Shown piece after piece: positions 1-6,478 of a stretch of 9,117 bases of DNA. Under the pieces are notes generated by a model. The model had not been told where the DNA came from. It made no database searches and worked only from the letters and a program-made list of their open reading frames with translations. This DNA is from CAYYOS01 sp964473355 (GTDB taxonomy: Bacteria > Pseudomonadota > Gammaproteobacteria > Burkholderiales > REEB80): positions 1 through 9,117 of the forward strand of contig CAYYOS010000101.1 in the NCBI GenBank assembly GCA_964473355.1, read 5' to 3'. Numbering within the stretch: the first letter of the stretch is position 1; each line of letters starts with the position of its first letter. A program made the translations under genes and the position numbers.

Positions 1-158
1 ATTTCTACGGTATCTAGAGGTAGCCCCAAGTTTTGGAATATTAAATTGACGGCCTCGTCGTAGGCGTTGCTCGAGCCGTGACCAAAATAAAGATTAGCTT
101 TGGTAAAGCGACTGACTGCCAGGCGCACCATGTCCCTAATCGTGATTGATGAAAACAT
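1..158 (-). CDS. prmB: Ribosomal protein uL3 glutamine N5-methyltransferase PrmB, N-terminal fragment (runs off left edge)
   Basis: Only the first 52 codons are in the window; the methyltransferase domain lies beyond base 1. PrmB methylates a glutamine of ribosomal protein L3 during assembly of the large subunit. The fragment contains the family's N-terminal helical domain: an RDMVRLAVSRF helix, then a FGHGSSNAYDEAV segment and a LGLPLDTVE segment. These match the start of E. coli PrmB (LRWSVSRFSAANIWYGHG, then DEAVQLVLPSLYLPLD). I chose the ATG at 158 because an in-frame TGA lies immediately before it, so the protein cannot be longer. An internal ATG at 131 is the only near alternative and would cut into the first helix. 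No clear Shine-Dalgarno is visible for either start. The gene follows dapE on the same strand after a 123-base gap, so it may share the dap transcript or have its own promoter. The family call is firm; the gene is incomplete only because of the window edge. Confidence 0.88.
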   Translation of the reverse strand, partial: MFSSITIRDMVRLAVSRFTKANLYFGHGSSNAYDEAVNLIFQNLGLPLDTVE

Positions 159-248
159 TCAACGTAGAAACGGCAGCGATATGGCGGGCTCACCTTTTAG
201 GTGCGGGTTTAAGTATCTATTAAGGTTAGCGACCATGGGTCTTTCCAT
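159..248 (-). CDS. Possible 29-codon upstream ORF before prmB
   Basis: An ATG at 248 opens a 29-codon frame that ends in TGA at 161-159, directly abutting and in the same frame as the prmB ATG at 158. The peptide would begin MERPMVANLNRY and end SLPFLR. I recognise no family and see no signal peptide. It might be a leader peptide coupled to prmB by reinitiation, or chance coding in the dapE-prmB gap. No strong Shine-Dalgarno is visible. It is listed because it fills most of an otherwise empty 123-base interval. A frame this short is expected by chance, so confidence is low. Confidence 0.15.
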   Translation of the reverse strand: MERPMVANLNRYLNPHLKGEPAISLPFLR

Positions 249-250
249 TA

Positions 251-271
251 AGCAATGAGCGGGCAATTGCT
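251..271 (-). repeat. Small inverted repeat just after dapE
   Basis: AGCAAT (251-256) and ATTGCT (266-271) are exact inverted copies separated by nine bases, giving a 6-bp stem. It lies 11-31 bases past the dapE stop. No run of T follows it in the minus direction, so it is not a canonical intrinsic terminator. It could slow 3' decay of the dap message or be chance. A second small hairpin, CACCT-TTT-AGGTG (191-203), lies further along the same gap. Confidence 0.25.
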
Positions 272-281
272 ATTTCTAGGT

Positions 282-1412
282 TCAGGTCAATAAATTCACC
301 AATGTCGTGAAATAAATATCGTGTAAACGGTTTATTTCCTCAACGCCCACGGCTTCGTCTATTTTATGGATGGTGGCGTTACGTGGGCCCAACTCGACCA
401 CCTCCGGGCAAATTTCAGCAATAAAACGCCCGTCCGAGGTGCCCCCGCTTGTCGATAATTCCGCCGTCACGCCGGTTACTTTTTTTACTGCGGATGACAA
501 GGCTTCCACCAGGCGCCCTTGAGCGGTGAGATAAGGATTGCCGGTAGACGACCAGGCAAGATCGTAGTCCACGCCATGCTTATCTAGAATCGCGTGGACT
601 TTGCTTTTTAAGCTGGCTTCGGTGCTTGCTGTGGCGTAGCGAAAATTAAATAGTATTTCTACCGTTCCGGGCACCACGTTAGTTGCGCCGGTGCCCCCAT
701 GAATGTTGGAAATTTGCCACGTTGTCGGAGGGAAGTGATCGTTTCCCTCATCCCATATGGTGCTGGCTAATTCGGCGATGGCCGGTGCTGCTAAATGGAT
801 GGGATTTTTTACCAAATGGGGGTAGGCGATATGACCCTGTATGCCCTTCACCACCAATGTGCCGGAAAGTGAACCGCGGCGGCCATTTTTAATGGTGTCC
901 CCCAACTGGGTAACGCAAGTGGGTTCGCCGACAATGCAGTAGGTTAACTTTTCTTCGCGCTTTTTTAGGGCTTCGACAACGCGCGCCGTCCCATCCACGG
1001 CAATACCCTCTTCGTCGGAGGTAACCAACAAAGCCAGTGATCCTACATGCTTTGGATAAAGTTCGACAAATTGTTCAATGGCGGTAACAAAGGCCGCTAG
1101 TGAAGATTTCATATCGGCTGCGCCGCGACCAAAGAGCATGCCGTCGCGCACCACGGGAACAAAAGGATCGCTAGCCCAGGCGCTGGCAGGGCCGGTGGGC
1201 ACAACATCAGTGTGCCCGGCAAAAACGACTAAAGGTTGGGTTGCACCGCGCCGCGCCCAAAAATTGTCCACCGCGCCAAAGCGCATCTTTTCAATCTCAA
1301 ACCCTAGCTTTGCCAAGCGGGCAATTAAAATCTCTTGGCACCCTTGATCATCGGGGGTTAACGAACGTCGGGCGATTAAAGCTTCAGCGAGTGCCTGGGT
1401 GGGTGAACGCAT
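282..1412 (-). CDS. dapE: Succinyl-diaminopimelate desuccinylase DapE
   Basis: DapE hydrolyses N-succinyl-LL-2,6-diaminopimelate to LL-diaminopimelate and succinate. It is a cytoplasmic di-zinc enzyme of the M20 peptidase family on the lysine and peptidoglycan pathway. The 376-residue length is normal. The metal and catalytic residues are all present: H67 and D69 in AGHTDVVP, bridging D100 in GRGAADMKSS, the general-base pair E134-E135 in TSDEEG, E163 in VGEPT, and H349 near the C-terminus in ATIHKIDE. This numbering coincides with that of the Haemophilus enzyme. H194 of the dimerisation/lid domain is also present, in the segment QGHIAYPH. The ATG at 1412 lies two bases after the stop of the preceding small gene, indicating translational coupling. 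No clear Shine-Dalgarno is seen. It is the last gene of the tightly packed dap cluster. It appears intact and is the expected desuccinylase rather than a general M20 peptidase, given its neighbours dapD and dapC. Confidence 0.97.
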   Translation of the reverse strand: MRSPTQALAEALIARRSLTPDDQGCQEILIARLAKLGFEIEKMRFGAVDNFWARRGATQPLVVFAGHTDVVPTGPASAWASDPFVPVVRDGMLFGRGAADMKSSLAAFVTAIEQFVELYPKHVGSLALLVTSDEEGIAVDGTARVVEALKKREEKLTYCIVGEPTCVTQLGDTIKNGRRGSLSGTLVVKGIQGHIAYPHLVKNPIHLAAPAIAELASTIWDEGNDHFPPTTWQISNIHGGTGATNVVPGTVEILFNFRYATASTEASLKSKVHAILDKHGVDYDLAWSSTGNPYLTAQGRLVEALSSAVKKVTGVTAELSTSGGTSDGRFIAEICPEVVELGPRNATIHKIDEAVGVEEINRLHDIYFTTLVNLLT

Positions 1413-1414
1413 AG

Positions 1415-1900
1415 TTATCGTGGAATAGCCCAGCAGGTATTGGGTGCTTCATAAACGTTCGAGAGTTGTTCGCTGTCGTTCAAGATAATCAGTTTTACGC
1501 CGATAACCTCGTTGCTGCTACGCCAAAACAAGGCCAGCAGGTTTTTCTCACCGGCGCTAAGCACGCTGGTGTTAGCTTCAGTTTTGTAAGGCTGCCCGTT
1601 ACTTTTTATATAATTATTGGCTACGATAATAAAATTTCTAAGCGACGGCTTGAGCGCTTGTTCAAAACCGACCAATCTGTCGTTACAGAAACTAAACGTA
1701 AATTGCCGGTTTGTATTTTTATCCGGCAAGTCGTATGCCAGCAGGGTGCTAGTGGAAAATTCTTGGATGCGATCAAAATTCCAGTCCTTCAACTGCTCCT
1801 TAACTTTTTCCCGGGTCATACCGGTTTTAAATTCTGCTACTTCGAAAGCATGCGCTGGCACAGCCATGTAAAGCGCGACCGCCAGCCAAATTGCTTTCAT
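1415..1900 (-). CDS. Small secreted protein of unknown function inside the dap operon
   Basis: This encodes 161 residues. The N-terminus MKAIWLAVALYMAVPAHA is a typical Sec signal peptide (one lysine, hydrophobic core, A-H-A before the predicted cut after residue 18), so the product should be periplasmic. There is no lipobox cysteine and no other membrane segment. After the signal comes a GMTREKVKEQL helix (residues 28-38), then alternating strand-like stretches (LLAYDLPD, RQFTFSFCNDRLVGFEQ). This helix-plus-strands wording resembles the BamE/SmpA-like fold, but the similarity is only suggestive and I do not assign a family. Two cysteines (C72, C156) could form a disulfide in the periplasm. 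I chose the ATG at 1900, which overlaps the dapD stop as TGATG; a TTG one codon upstream is also in frame. dapE begins two bases after its TAA, so the gene is coupled on both sides. Its function is unknown; a cell-envelope role is an inference from export and operon context. Confidence 0.8.
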   Translation of the reverse strand: MKAIWLAVALYMAVPAHAFEVAEFKTGMTREKVKEQLKDWNFDRIQEFSTSTLLAYDLPDKNTNRQFTFSFCNDRLVGFEQALKPSLRNFIIVANNYIKSNGQPYKTEANTSVLSAGEKNLLALFWRSSNEVIGVKLIILNDSEQLSNVYEAPNTCWAIPR

Positions 1901-2721
1901 CAAATACCCCGTAACAATTCGTTGATGCCCACCTTGGAGCGCGTTTTTTCATCCACTTGTTTAACAATAACCGCGCAATACAAACTGTATTTCTGATCTT
2001 TGGAGGGCAGATTACCGGAGACGACCACCGCGCCAGTGGGTACCCGTCCATAAGTAATCTCACCGGTTTCGCGATTATAAATTTTTGTGCTTTGACCGAT
2101 ATAAACGCCCATGGAAATTACGGCATTGTCTTCGACGATAACGCCTTCAACAATCTCCGAACGTGCGCCGATAAAGCAATTATCGCCAATAATAGTGGGA
2201 TTGGCCTGCACGGGCTCTAACACGCCACCTATACCGACGCCGCCGGAGAGGTGGACGTTTTTGCCAATTTGCGCGCAGGAGCCCACCGTGGCCCAGGTGT
2301 CCACCATAGTACCTTCGTCAACGTAGGCACCAATGTTGACATACGAGGGCATCAACACGACGTTTTTTGCGATATAGGAGCCTCTGCGTACGGCCGCGGG
2401 GGGTACGACGCGAAAGCCCCCTTCGCGAAATTCTTTGGAATTGTAGTCAGAAAATTTGGAAGCAACTTTATCGTAGTAGTTAGTAAAGCCGCCTTTAATA
2501 AAAAAATTATCTTCCATACGAAAGGATAACAGCACGGCTTTTTTAATCCACTGGTGGGTATGCCAGGCACCGTTTATCTTCTCGGCAACGCGTAATTCTC
2601 CCTTATCGAGCATTTCGATGACCTGCATAACGCTACCTTTAATTTTCGCTTCTACGTTACGCGGGGTGATGTCGGCGCGGCGATCATAAGCCGCATCTAT
2701 AAGCTGTTCGAGTTCCTTCAT
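1900..2721 (-). CDS. dapD: 2,3,4,5-tetrahydropyridine-2,6-dicarboxylate N-succinyltransferase DapD
   Basis: DapD transfers succinyl from succinyl-CoA to tetrahydrodipicolinate, which commits carbon to the succinylase branch of diaminopimelate/lysine synthesis. It is a cytoplasmic trimer. The 273-residue length matches the family. An N-terminal helical domain (about residues 1-100, with the KELEQLID start and RMEDNFFIKGG segment) is followed by a left-handed beta-helix built of hexapeptide repeats (about 105-240, for example VGSCAQIGKNVHLSGGVGIGG and IIGDNCFIGARSEIVEG). The catalytic pair D141 (MVDTW) and E189 (ARSEI) is present at the positions described for the enterobacterial enzymes. The ATG at 2721 overlaps the dapC stop as ATGA. 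A purine-rich AAAGAAAG lies upstream as a weak Shine-Dalgarno. Its own stop overlaps the ATG of the small exported-protein gene. It appears intact and unremarkable. Confidence 0.97.
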   Translation of the reverse strand: MKELEQLIDAAYDRRADITPRNVEAKIKGSVMQVIEMLDKGELRVAEKINGAWHTHQWIKKAVLLSFRMEDNFFIKGGFTNYYDKVASKFSDYNSKEFREGGFRVVPPAAVRRGSYIAKNVVLMPSYVNIGAYVDEGTMVDTWATVGSCAQIGKNVHLSGGVGIGGVLEPVQANPTIIGDNCFIGARSEIVEGVIVEDNAVISMGVYIGQSTKIYNRETGEITYGRVPTGAVVVSGNLPSKDQKYSLYCAVIVKQVDEKTRSKVGINELLRGI

Positions 2722-3908
2722 AAAACTTTCTTTAAAATTTGTGATTTAATTCGCTGCACGGCGTCGATACATTGCGCTTCTGAAGCGACCAAAGCTACGC
2801 GTATAAAATCTTGCCCCGGATTAACGCCGTGTGCCTCGCGAGCCAGGAAACGACCCGGCAGGACTTGCACATTATAATCGCGGTACAGCGCTTTAGCGAA
2901 TTCGATATCGGAGCTGCCGGTGTTCAGCCATAAATAAAAGGCCGCTTCGGGCATCACAACCGGAATGGCCTCGCCGAGTTGTCGGACGACCGCGGAAAAG
3001 ATTTGCTTATAACGCCGCCGGTTTTCTATCACGTGCGCCTCATCCCGCCATGCGGCGACGCTGGCGGCTTGTACAGGAAGGCTCATAGCGCTGCCGTGAT
3101 AAGTTCGATAGGCCAAAAAGTTACTGATAATGCTAGCGTCGCCAGCGGCGAAGCCAGAACGTAAGCCGGGCACGTTAGAACGCTTGGATAAACTGCCCAG
3201 AACGATGAGCTTAGCGAAATTTGCGCGCCCCAGGGCCGTTGCAGCTGCTAAGGCACCCAAGGGTGGTCGGGACTCGTCAAAATAAATTTCCGAATAACAT
3301 TCGTCAGAGGCAATCACAAAATTATAGCGGTCTGCCAGTTCAAACAACTCCGCCCATTCGGACAGTGACATAATTTTTCCCGTCGGGTTACCCGGGGTGC
3401 AAACGTATACCAGCTGCGTGCGTTGCCAAATAGATTCGGCGACGCCACTAAAATCCATGCGATAGTCTTTGCTCGCTACCGTATTAACAAAATACGGCGT
3501 GGCGCCTGCTAGGAGTGCGGCGCCTTCGTAAATTTGGTAAAAAGGATTCGGCATCATGACGATGGCATTGCTGGGTGCGACAACCGCCTGGGCCAGGGCA
3601 AATAAGGCCTCCCTGCTACCGTTTACGGGCAAGATTTGTGTGTCACTATCGACTTCCACCGCATAGCGTTGCCGTAACCAGTTTTGCAAGGCCGTACGCA
3701 GTTCAGCTAGCCCCTTGGTGGCCGGGTAACGGGCTATTGCTGCGGCATTGGTCGCGAGGGCCGCTTTTATAAAATCTGGTGTTTCGTGCTGCGGTTCGCC
3801 GATAGCGAGATTAAGAGGGGTATACGCCGCGTTCGGCGTAATGTCTTTAAATAATTCTGAAAGACGCTGGAAAGGGTAGGGATGCAATAAATCTAAATTG
3901 GGATTCAT
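2718..3908 (-). CDS. dapC: Succinyldiaminopimelate transaminase DapC
   Basis: DapC is a PLP-dependent class I/II aminotransferase (fold type I). It converts N-succinyl-2-amino-6-ketopimelate to N-succinyl-LL-diaminopimelate with glutamate as donor. It has 396 residues, normal for the family. Visible landmarks are the IGEPQHETP N-terminal substrate loop, YPATKG, PVNGSREALF (PLP phosphate site), N174 in CTPGNPTGK, D202 and Y205 in SDECYSEIYF, the Schiff-base lysine K242 in GSLSKRSNVPGLRSG, and the carboxylate-binding R370 in DFIRVAL. Sequence alone would allow other aminotransferases of this class. The ATGA overlap with dapD makes the DapC assignment strong. The ATG at 3908 is the first in-frame start after a 45-base divergent intergenic region and heads the operon. 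No strong Shine-Dalgarno precedes it. Confidence 0.94.
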   Translation of the reverse strand: MNPNLDLLHPYPFQRLSELFKDITPNAAYTPLNLAIGEPQHETPDFIKAALATNAAAIARYPATKGLAELRTALQNWLRQRYAVEVDSDTQILPVNGSREALFALAQAVVAPSNAIVMMPNPFYQIYEGAALLAGATPYFVNTVASKDYRMDFSGVAESIWQRTQLVYVCTPGNPTGKIMSLSEWAELFELADRYNFVIASDECYSEIYFDESRPPLGALAAATALGRANFAKLIVLGSLSKRSNVPGLRSGFAAGDASIISNFLAYRTYHGSAMSLPVQAASVAAWRDEAHVIENRRRYKQIFSAVVRQLGEAIPVVMPEAAFYLWLNTGSSDIEFAKALYRDYNVQVLPGRFLAREAHGVNPGQDFIRVALVASEAQCIDAVQRIKSQILKKVL

Positions 3909-3937
3909 ACGAAAAGCGGCAATGCCTAAATTTGGCT

Positions 3938-3964
3938 ATTATAAGATGCTTCTATGTCTCTTAA
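3938..3964 (-). promoter_or_regulatory. Candidate promoter of the dap operon
   Basis: On the minus strand a perfect TATAAT lies at 3943-3938, with a weak TTAAGA -35 at 3964-3959 (15-base spacing, 4 of 6 matches to TTGACA). Transcription would begin near 3931, leaving a leader of about 22 bases before dapC. The -35 falls inside the first codons of the divergent transporter gene. The same AT core read on the plus strand gives TATTAT (3937-3942), a possible -10 for the transporter. The -10 is convincing; the -35 and its spacing are not. Confidence 0.5.
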
Positions 3965-4826
3965 ACATATTTGGCCCATTGCGGGCTTATTTTCTGGTGC
4001 ACTCACCTGGGGCTTAATCTGGTATCCGGCGCGGATACTCCAAGGCGCGGGGATAACCGGTGAGCTTTTAACTTTTGTCACCTACTTCATCCCGCTCTGC
4101 TTGGGCTTAGTATTTTTTGGCAAATCGCTAAGCCACGCGAGACGACACCCGTGGATTTTACTATTGATCGGTCTTTCCGCCGGTTGGGCTAATCTTGCTT
4201 ATGTATTAGGGGTGATTCATGGCGAGGTGATGCGGGTGTTGTTGTTGTTTTATCTGGCACCCGTTTGGACTTTATTATTAGCGCGGTTTTTTTTGCGCGA
4301 AAAGCCCCGGCTACTGGGATACATTATTATGCTGGTTTCGCTATGTGGCGCTTTGCTGATTTTGTGGAAAAAAAACGCCGGCTTTCCGCTTCCGCAGAAT
4401 GGTGCGGAATGGCTGGGTCTGTCCGCCGGTATAATGTTTGCCGTCTCTAATGTGGCGGCGCGCGCGGCGCCGGAGATCGACATTTTCGCAAAGTCGCTCA
4501 GCGTATGGGCGGGGGTTAGTTTGTTAGCTTTGCTGGTACTACTCTATCAGCCAGCTATTGCAGGGACCTGGTATCCGGTAGCAACCGGCATCTGGATTTG
4601 GTTAGTGATTATCGCGGCGCTGATGTTTTTAGTAACGCTAGCCGTACAATTTGGTTTGGCACACATTCCCGCGAATCAGGCAATTATCATATTCCTATCC
4701 GAACTGGTCGTCGGGGCCATCTCCTCTTATTATTTAGCGGGCGAAACATTAGGCCTACGCGAATGGATAGGCGGAGCGATGATTTTATCAGCGACGTTGT
4801 TCTCTGGCAGGTTAAACAAACCATGA
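3954..4826 (+). CDS. EamA/DMT-superfamily inner-membrane transporter
   Basis: This is a 290-residue, very hydrophobic protein with about ten membrane segments arranged as two EamA repeats (roughly residues 7-140 and 150-287). Repeat one ends with the segment FYLAPVWTLLLARFFLREKP. Repeat two ends with LAGETLGLREWIGGAMILSA, the characteristic EamA stretch with a glutamate before the last helix. The superfamily exports or imports small metabolites such as amino acids or nucleosides, but the substrate cannot be read from sequence. The ATG at 3954 follows the likely dapC promoter core so closely that the message may be nearly leaderless; no Shine-Dalgarno is evident. Its stop overlaps the start of the VOC gene as ATGA, so the two are cotranscribed. 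It is divergent from dapC, but the sequence shows nothing that links it functionally to diaminopimelate or lysine. Confidence 0.9.
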   Translation: MSLKHIWPIAGLFSGALTWGLIWYPARILQGAGITGELLTFVTYFIPLCLGLVFFGKSLSHARRHPWILLLIGLSAGWANLAYVLGVIHGEVMRVLLLFYLAPVWTLLLARFFLREKPRLLGYIIMLVSLCGALLILWKKNAGFPLPQNGAEWLGLSAGIMFAVSNVAARAAPEIDIFAKSLSVWAGVSLLALLVLLYQPAIAGTWYPVATGIWIWLVIIAALMFLVTLAVQFGLAHIPANQAIIIFLSELVVGAISSYYLAGETLGLREWIGGAMILSATLFSGRLNKP

Positions 4827-5188
4827 TTAAACAATTGCTGCATGTGTCCGTGAGGGTATCCAACCTGCCGCGCGCGCGAAAATTTTACGAGGAGGTATTA
4901 GGTTTTTCCCCCGTCACCAATAGGCCTGATTTATCCGTGCAGGGCATGTGGTACGAATTCGGCGGCGTGCAATTGCATTTGCTAGCCTATGGCGAGATAC
5001 TTCGCCAGCCCATGGCTTCAACGCATCCGGGGCAAGAACCACATATTGCTTTTGCCGTGGAGAGCATCGAATATGTGCAGCAGATCCTTCAAGGTGCGCA
5101 GATTCCATTTGCGATGAGCCGATCCGGGCGCAAAGCGTTATTTTGTAGAGACCCAGATGGCAACGTTTTGGAGTTGTCAGAAGTCTAG
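4823..5188 (+). CDS. Glyoxalase/bleomycin-resistance fold (VOC) family protein
   Basis: This is a 121-residue single-chain VOC protein with two beta-alpha-beta-beta-beta modules. Module one (residues 4-56) has LLHVSVRVSNLPRARKFYEE and the strand GVQLHLLAY. Module two (72-119) has EPHIAFAVESIE and ALFCRDPDGNVLELSE. The likely metal ligands H7, H52, H74 and E117 are all at expected positions, so it is probably a divalent-metal enzyme. The family includes glyoxalase I, dioxygenases, epimerases and fosfomycin-resistance enzymes, and the reaction here is not predictable. The start is the ATG at 4823, overlapping the transporter stop as ATGA. The frame is open further upstream to 4598, but the VOC fold begins exactly at residue 4 of this start and the upstream part is transporter sequence out of frame. 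It converges with the kinase gene, with only 11 bases between the two stops. Confidence 0.88.
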   Translation: MIKQLLHVSVRVSNLPRARKFYEEVLGFSPVTNRPDLSVQGMWYEFGGVQLHLLAYGEILRQPMASTHPGQEPHIAFAVESIEYVQQILQGAQIPFAMSRSGRKALFCRDPDGNVLELSEV

Positions 5189-5199
5189 CGGGCCTTTAT

Positions 5200-6468
5200 T
5201 CAGGCAGGCAAAGTCGTGTTCTTGAAAATATCCGTTCCCATTTTTGCCAACAGCGCAGCACCGAAAGCCGCATCGGTGTGTGCCGCACGTACTATGTGTT
5301 TCCCTATAACGCGTTCGCGGATCGCCTGATAAGTAGCATTGTTGGCACCTTGTCCGGCGCTATAAATTTTAATCAGCGGTGCGGCCCCACATTTTTCCAG
5401 CAATTTATAGCCACGCGCTTCGATGTTGGCGATGCCCTCGAGCAGGCTATGCAGGAATTGCACATCGGTTTCCGGTCGAGGTTCTAGTTGCGGGGCAAAC
5501 AGTGGATCATTAATAGGAAAGCGCTCGCCGGGTGTAAGTAAAGGATAATACCGATGGGGCGCGGCCGCCGAAGAATCGATTTTTAGGCTTAGCGTCGCTA
5601 ACTCATCGGCATCGTAAAAAGCTTTTAAGACGGCACCGCCGCTATTAGAAGCGCCGCCGGTTAACCAAAAATCGCCAAAGCGATGACTGTAAATTCCGTA
5701 CTGGGCATTTTCAATACGCGTGGGGCTGATTAATTTCAACACCAAAGTGGATCCCAAGGAGGTCACGGCCTCTCCGGGGTTGCGCGCACCGCTCGCGATA
5801 AACGCCGCGATGCTGTCGGTTGTTCCGGCACGGATATGGCAATCGGGATTGACCTGTAGTTGCGTGGCAACGACCCTATCTATATGGTCGATAGACTCAC
5901 CCGGTTCATGGACGGTGGGGAGCACGCGGGCGAACGGAAAATTTTTTATCCAGATAGGCCAAGAAAAGGTCTCGACGTCATAGCCTAGCTTCAGCGCATT
6001 GTGATAATCGCTATGGCCGGGGCAACCATGCAATTGCAGCGCTAACCAATCCGCCTGATGCAGGATATAACGCGCTGCTGAAAAATCCGGCTGCTTTGCC
6101 AGCCAGGCTAGTTTCGCCAGGCTGGATGATGGGCTTAGGGCAACGGAATCTGGAGGCGCAAAAGCGCGTAGCCATTCCGCTTCTGCCGCAGCCTGGGTAT
6201 CGCTATAAATTAGGGGTGAAGAAATTGCGTCACCCGCTGCGTTACTTAATACCACTGTCGCCGAGGTACCGCAAATAGCCAGGCTCTGTAGTGCGGCTCG
6301 CTGGTCAAGTGGGATTTGCGAAATTAATTGTAGGAGCGCGGCACGCCAGCTCGCAGTGGAGAGTAATTGGTAATCGGCCTCGGCGCTAAAACAAACTTGA
6401 CTTGCTGTATCAATAACAGAAACGCGGGCGCCGCTGGTGCCAAAATCCAAGCCCGCAAAGTAGTGCAC
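5200..6468 (-). CDS. FGGY-family sugar kinase, probable D-ribulokinase
   Basis: This 422-residue cytoplasmic kinase probably phosphorylates D-ribulose to D-ribulose 5-phosphate using ATP. The two-domain FGGY/actin-like fold shows the N-terminal phosphate-1 motif LDFGTSGAR with D8 and T11, the catalytic-base segment AGTTDSIAAF with D218, the SLGST loop (238-241), the ATP-site TGGASNSGG (270-278), and AGQGANN (371-377). The sequence is strikingly similar, as I recall it, to the Synechococcus kinase SePSK and plant XK-1, characterised as D-ribulose kinases. Shared segments include DWLALQLHGC, SDYHNALKLGY, VHEPG and FLHSLLEG. It is shorter than true xylulokinases (about 480-500 residues). The start is the GTG at 6468, three bases after the queF stop; no Shine-Dalgarno is seen, so coupling to queF translation is likely. 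Pairing with queF is not functionally obvious. D-xylulose or another pentulose remains possible as substrate. Confidence 0.87.
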   Translation of the reverse strand: MHYFAGLDFGTSGARVSVIDTASQVCFSAEADYQLLSTASWRAALLQLISQIPLDQRAALQSLAICGTSATVVLSNAAGDAISSPLIYSDTQAAAEAEWLRAFAPPDSVALSPSSSLAKLAWLAKQPDFSAARYILHQADWLALQLHGCPGHSDYHNALKLGYDVETFSWPIWIKNFPFARVLPTVHEPGESIDHIDRVVATQLQVNPDCHIRAGTTDSIAAFIASGARNPGEAVTSLGSTLVLKLISPTRIENAQYGIYSHRFGDFWLTGGASNSGGAVLKAFYDADELATLSLKIDSSAAAPHRYYPLLTPGERFPINDPLFAPQLEPRPETDVQFLHSLLEGIANIEARGYKLLEKCGAAPLIKIYSAGQGANNATYQAIRERVIGKHIVRAAHTDAAFGAALLAKMGTDIFKNTTLPA

Positions 6469-6478
6469 CGGCTAGCCG
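6469..6478. repeat. Perfect 10-bp palindrome at the queF-kinase junction
   Basis: CGGCTAGCCG is fully self-complementary and spans the queF stop codon and the three-base gap before the kinase GTG. It could be a protein-binding site, or (with only a tight loop possible) a weak RNA structure at the kinase start. A palindrome of this size also occurs by chance. Confidence 0.25.

Noticed and set aside
159..248. The frame before prmB taken as a prmB N-terminus broken by a premature stop
   Set aside because: PrmB starting at 158 already has a complete, normal N-terminus, and the upstream peptide resembles no part of the family.
1901..1903. A TTG start one codon upstream for the small exported protein
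   Set aside because: The adjacent ATG overlaps the dapD stop and gives a standard signal peptide beginning MKAIW; TTG is the weaker choice.
1466..1996. A 176-codon plus-strand open frame opposite the small exported-protein gene
   Set aside because: It is antisense to a gene supported by a signal peptide and by start/stop coupling on both sides. It runs into the antisense of dapD, its cysteine- and phenylalanine-rich translation resembles no family, and it has no start signal.
683..3772. Plus-strand open frames of 60-92 codons opposite dapE, dapD and dapC
   Set aside because: They are shadows of well-conserved enzymes with complete active sites, with no start signals and no recognisable domains.
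4598..4822. An N-terminal extension of the VOC protein reading back to an ATG at 4598
   Set aside because: This part lies inside the transporter gene in another frame and gives a non-VOC sequence. The VOC fold begins right after the ATG at 4823, which overlaps the transporter stop as ATGA.
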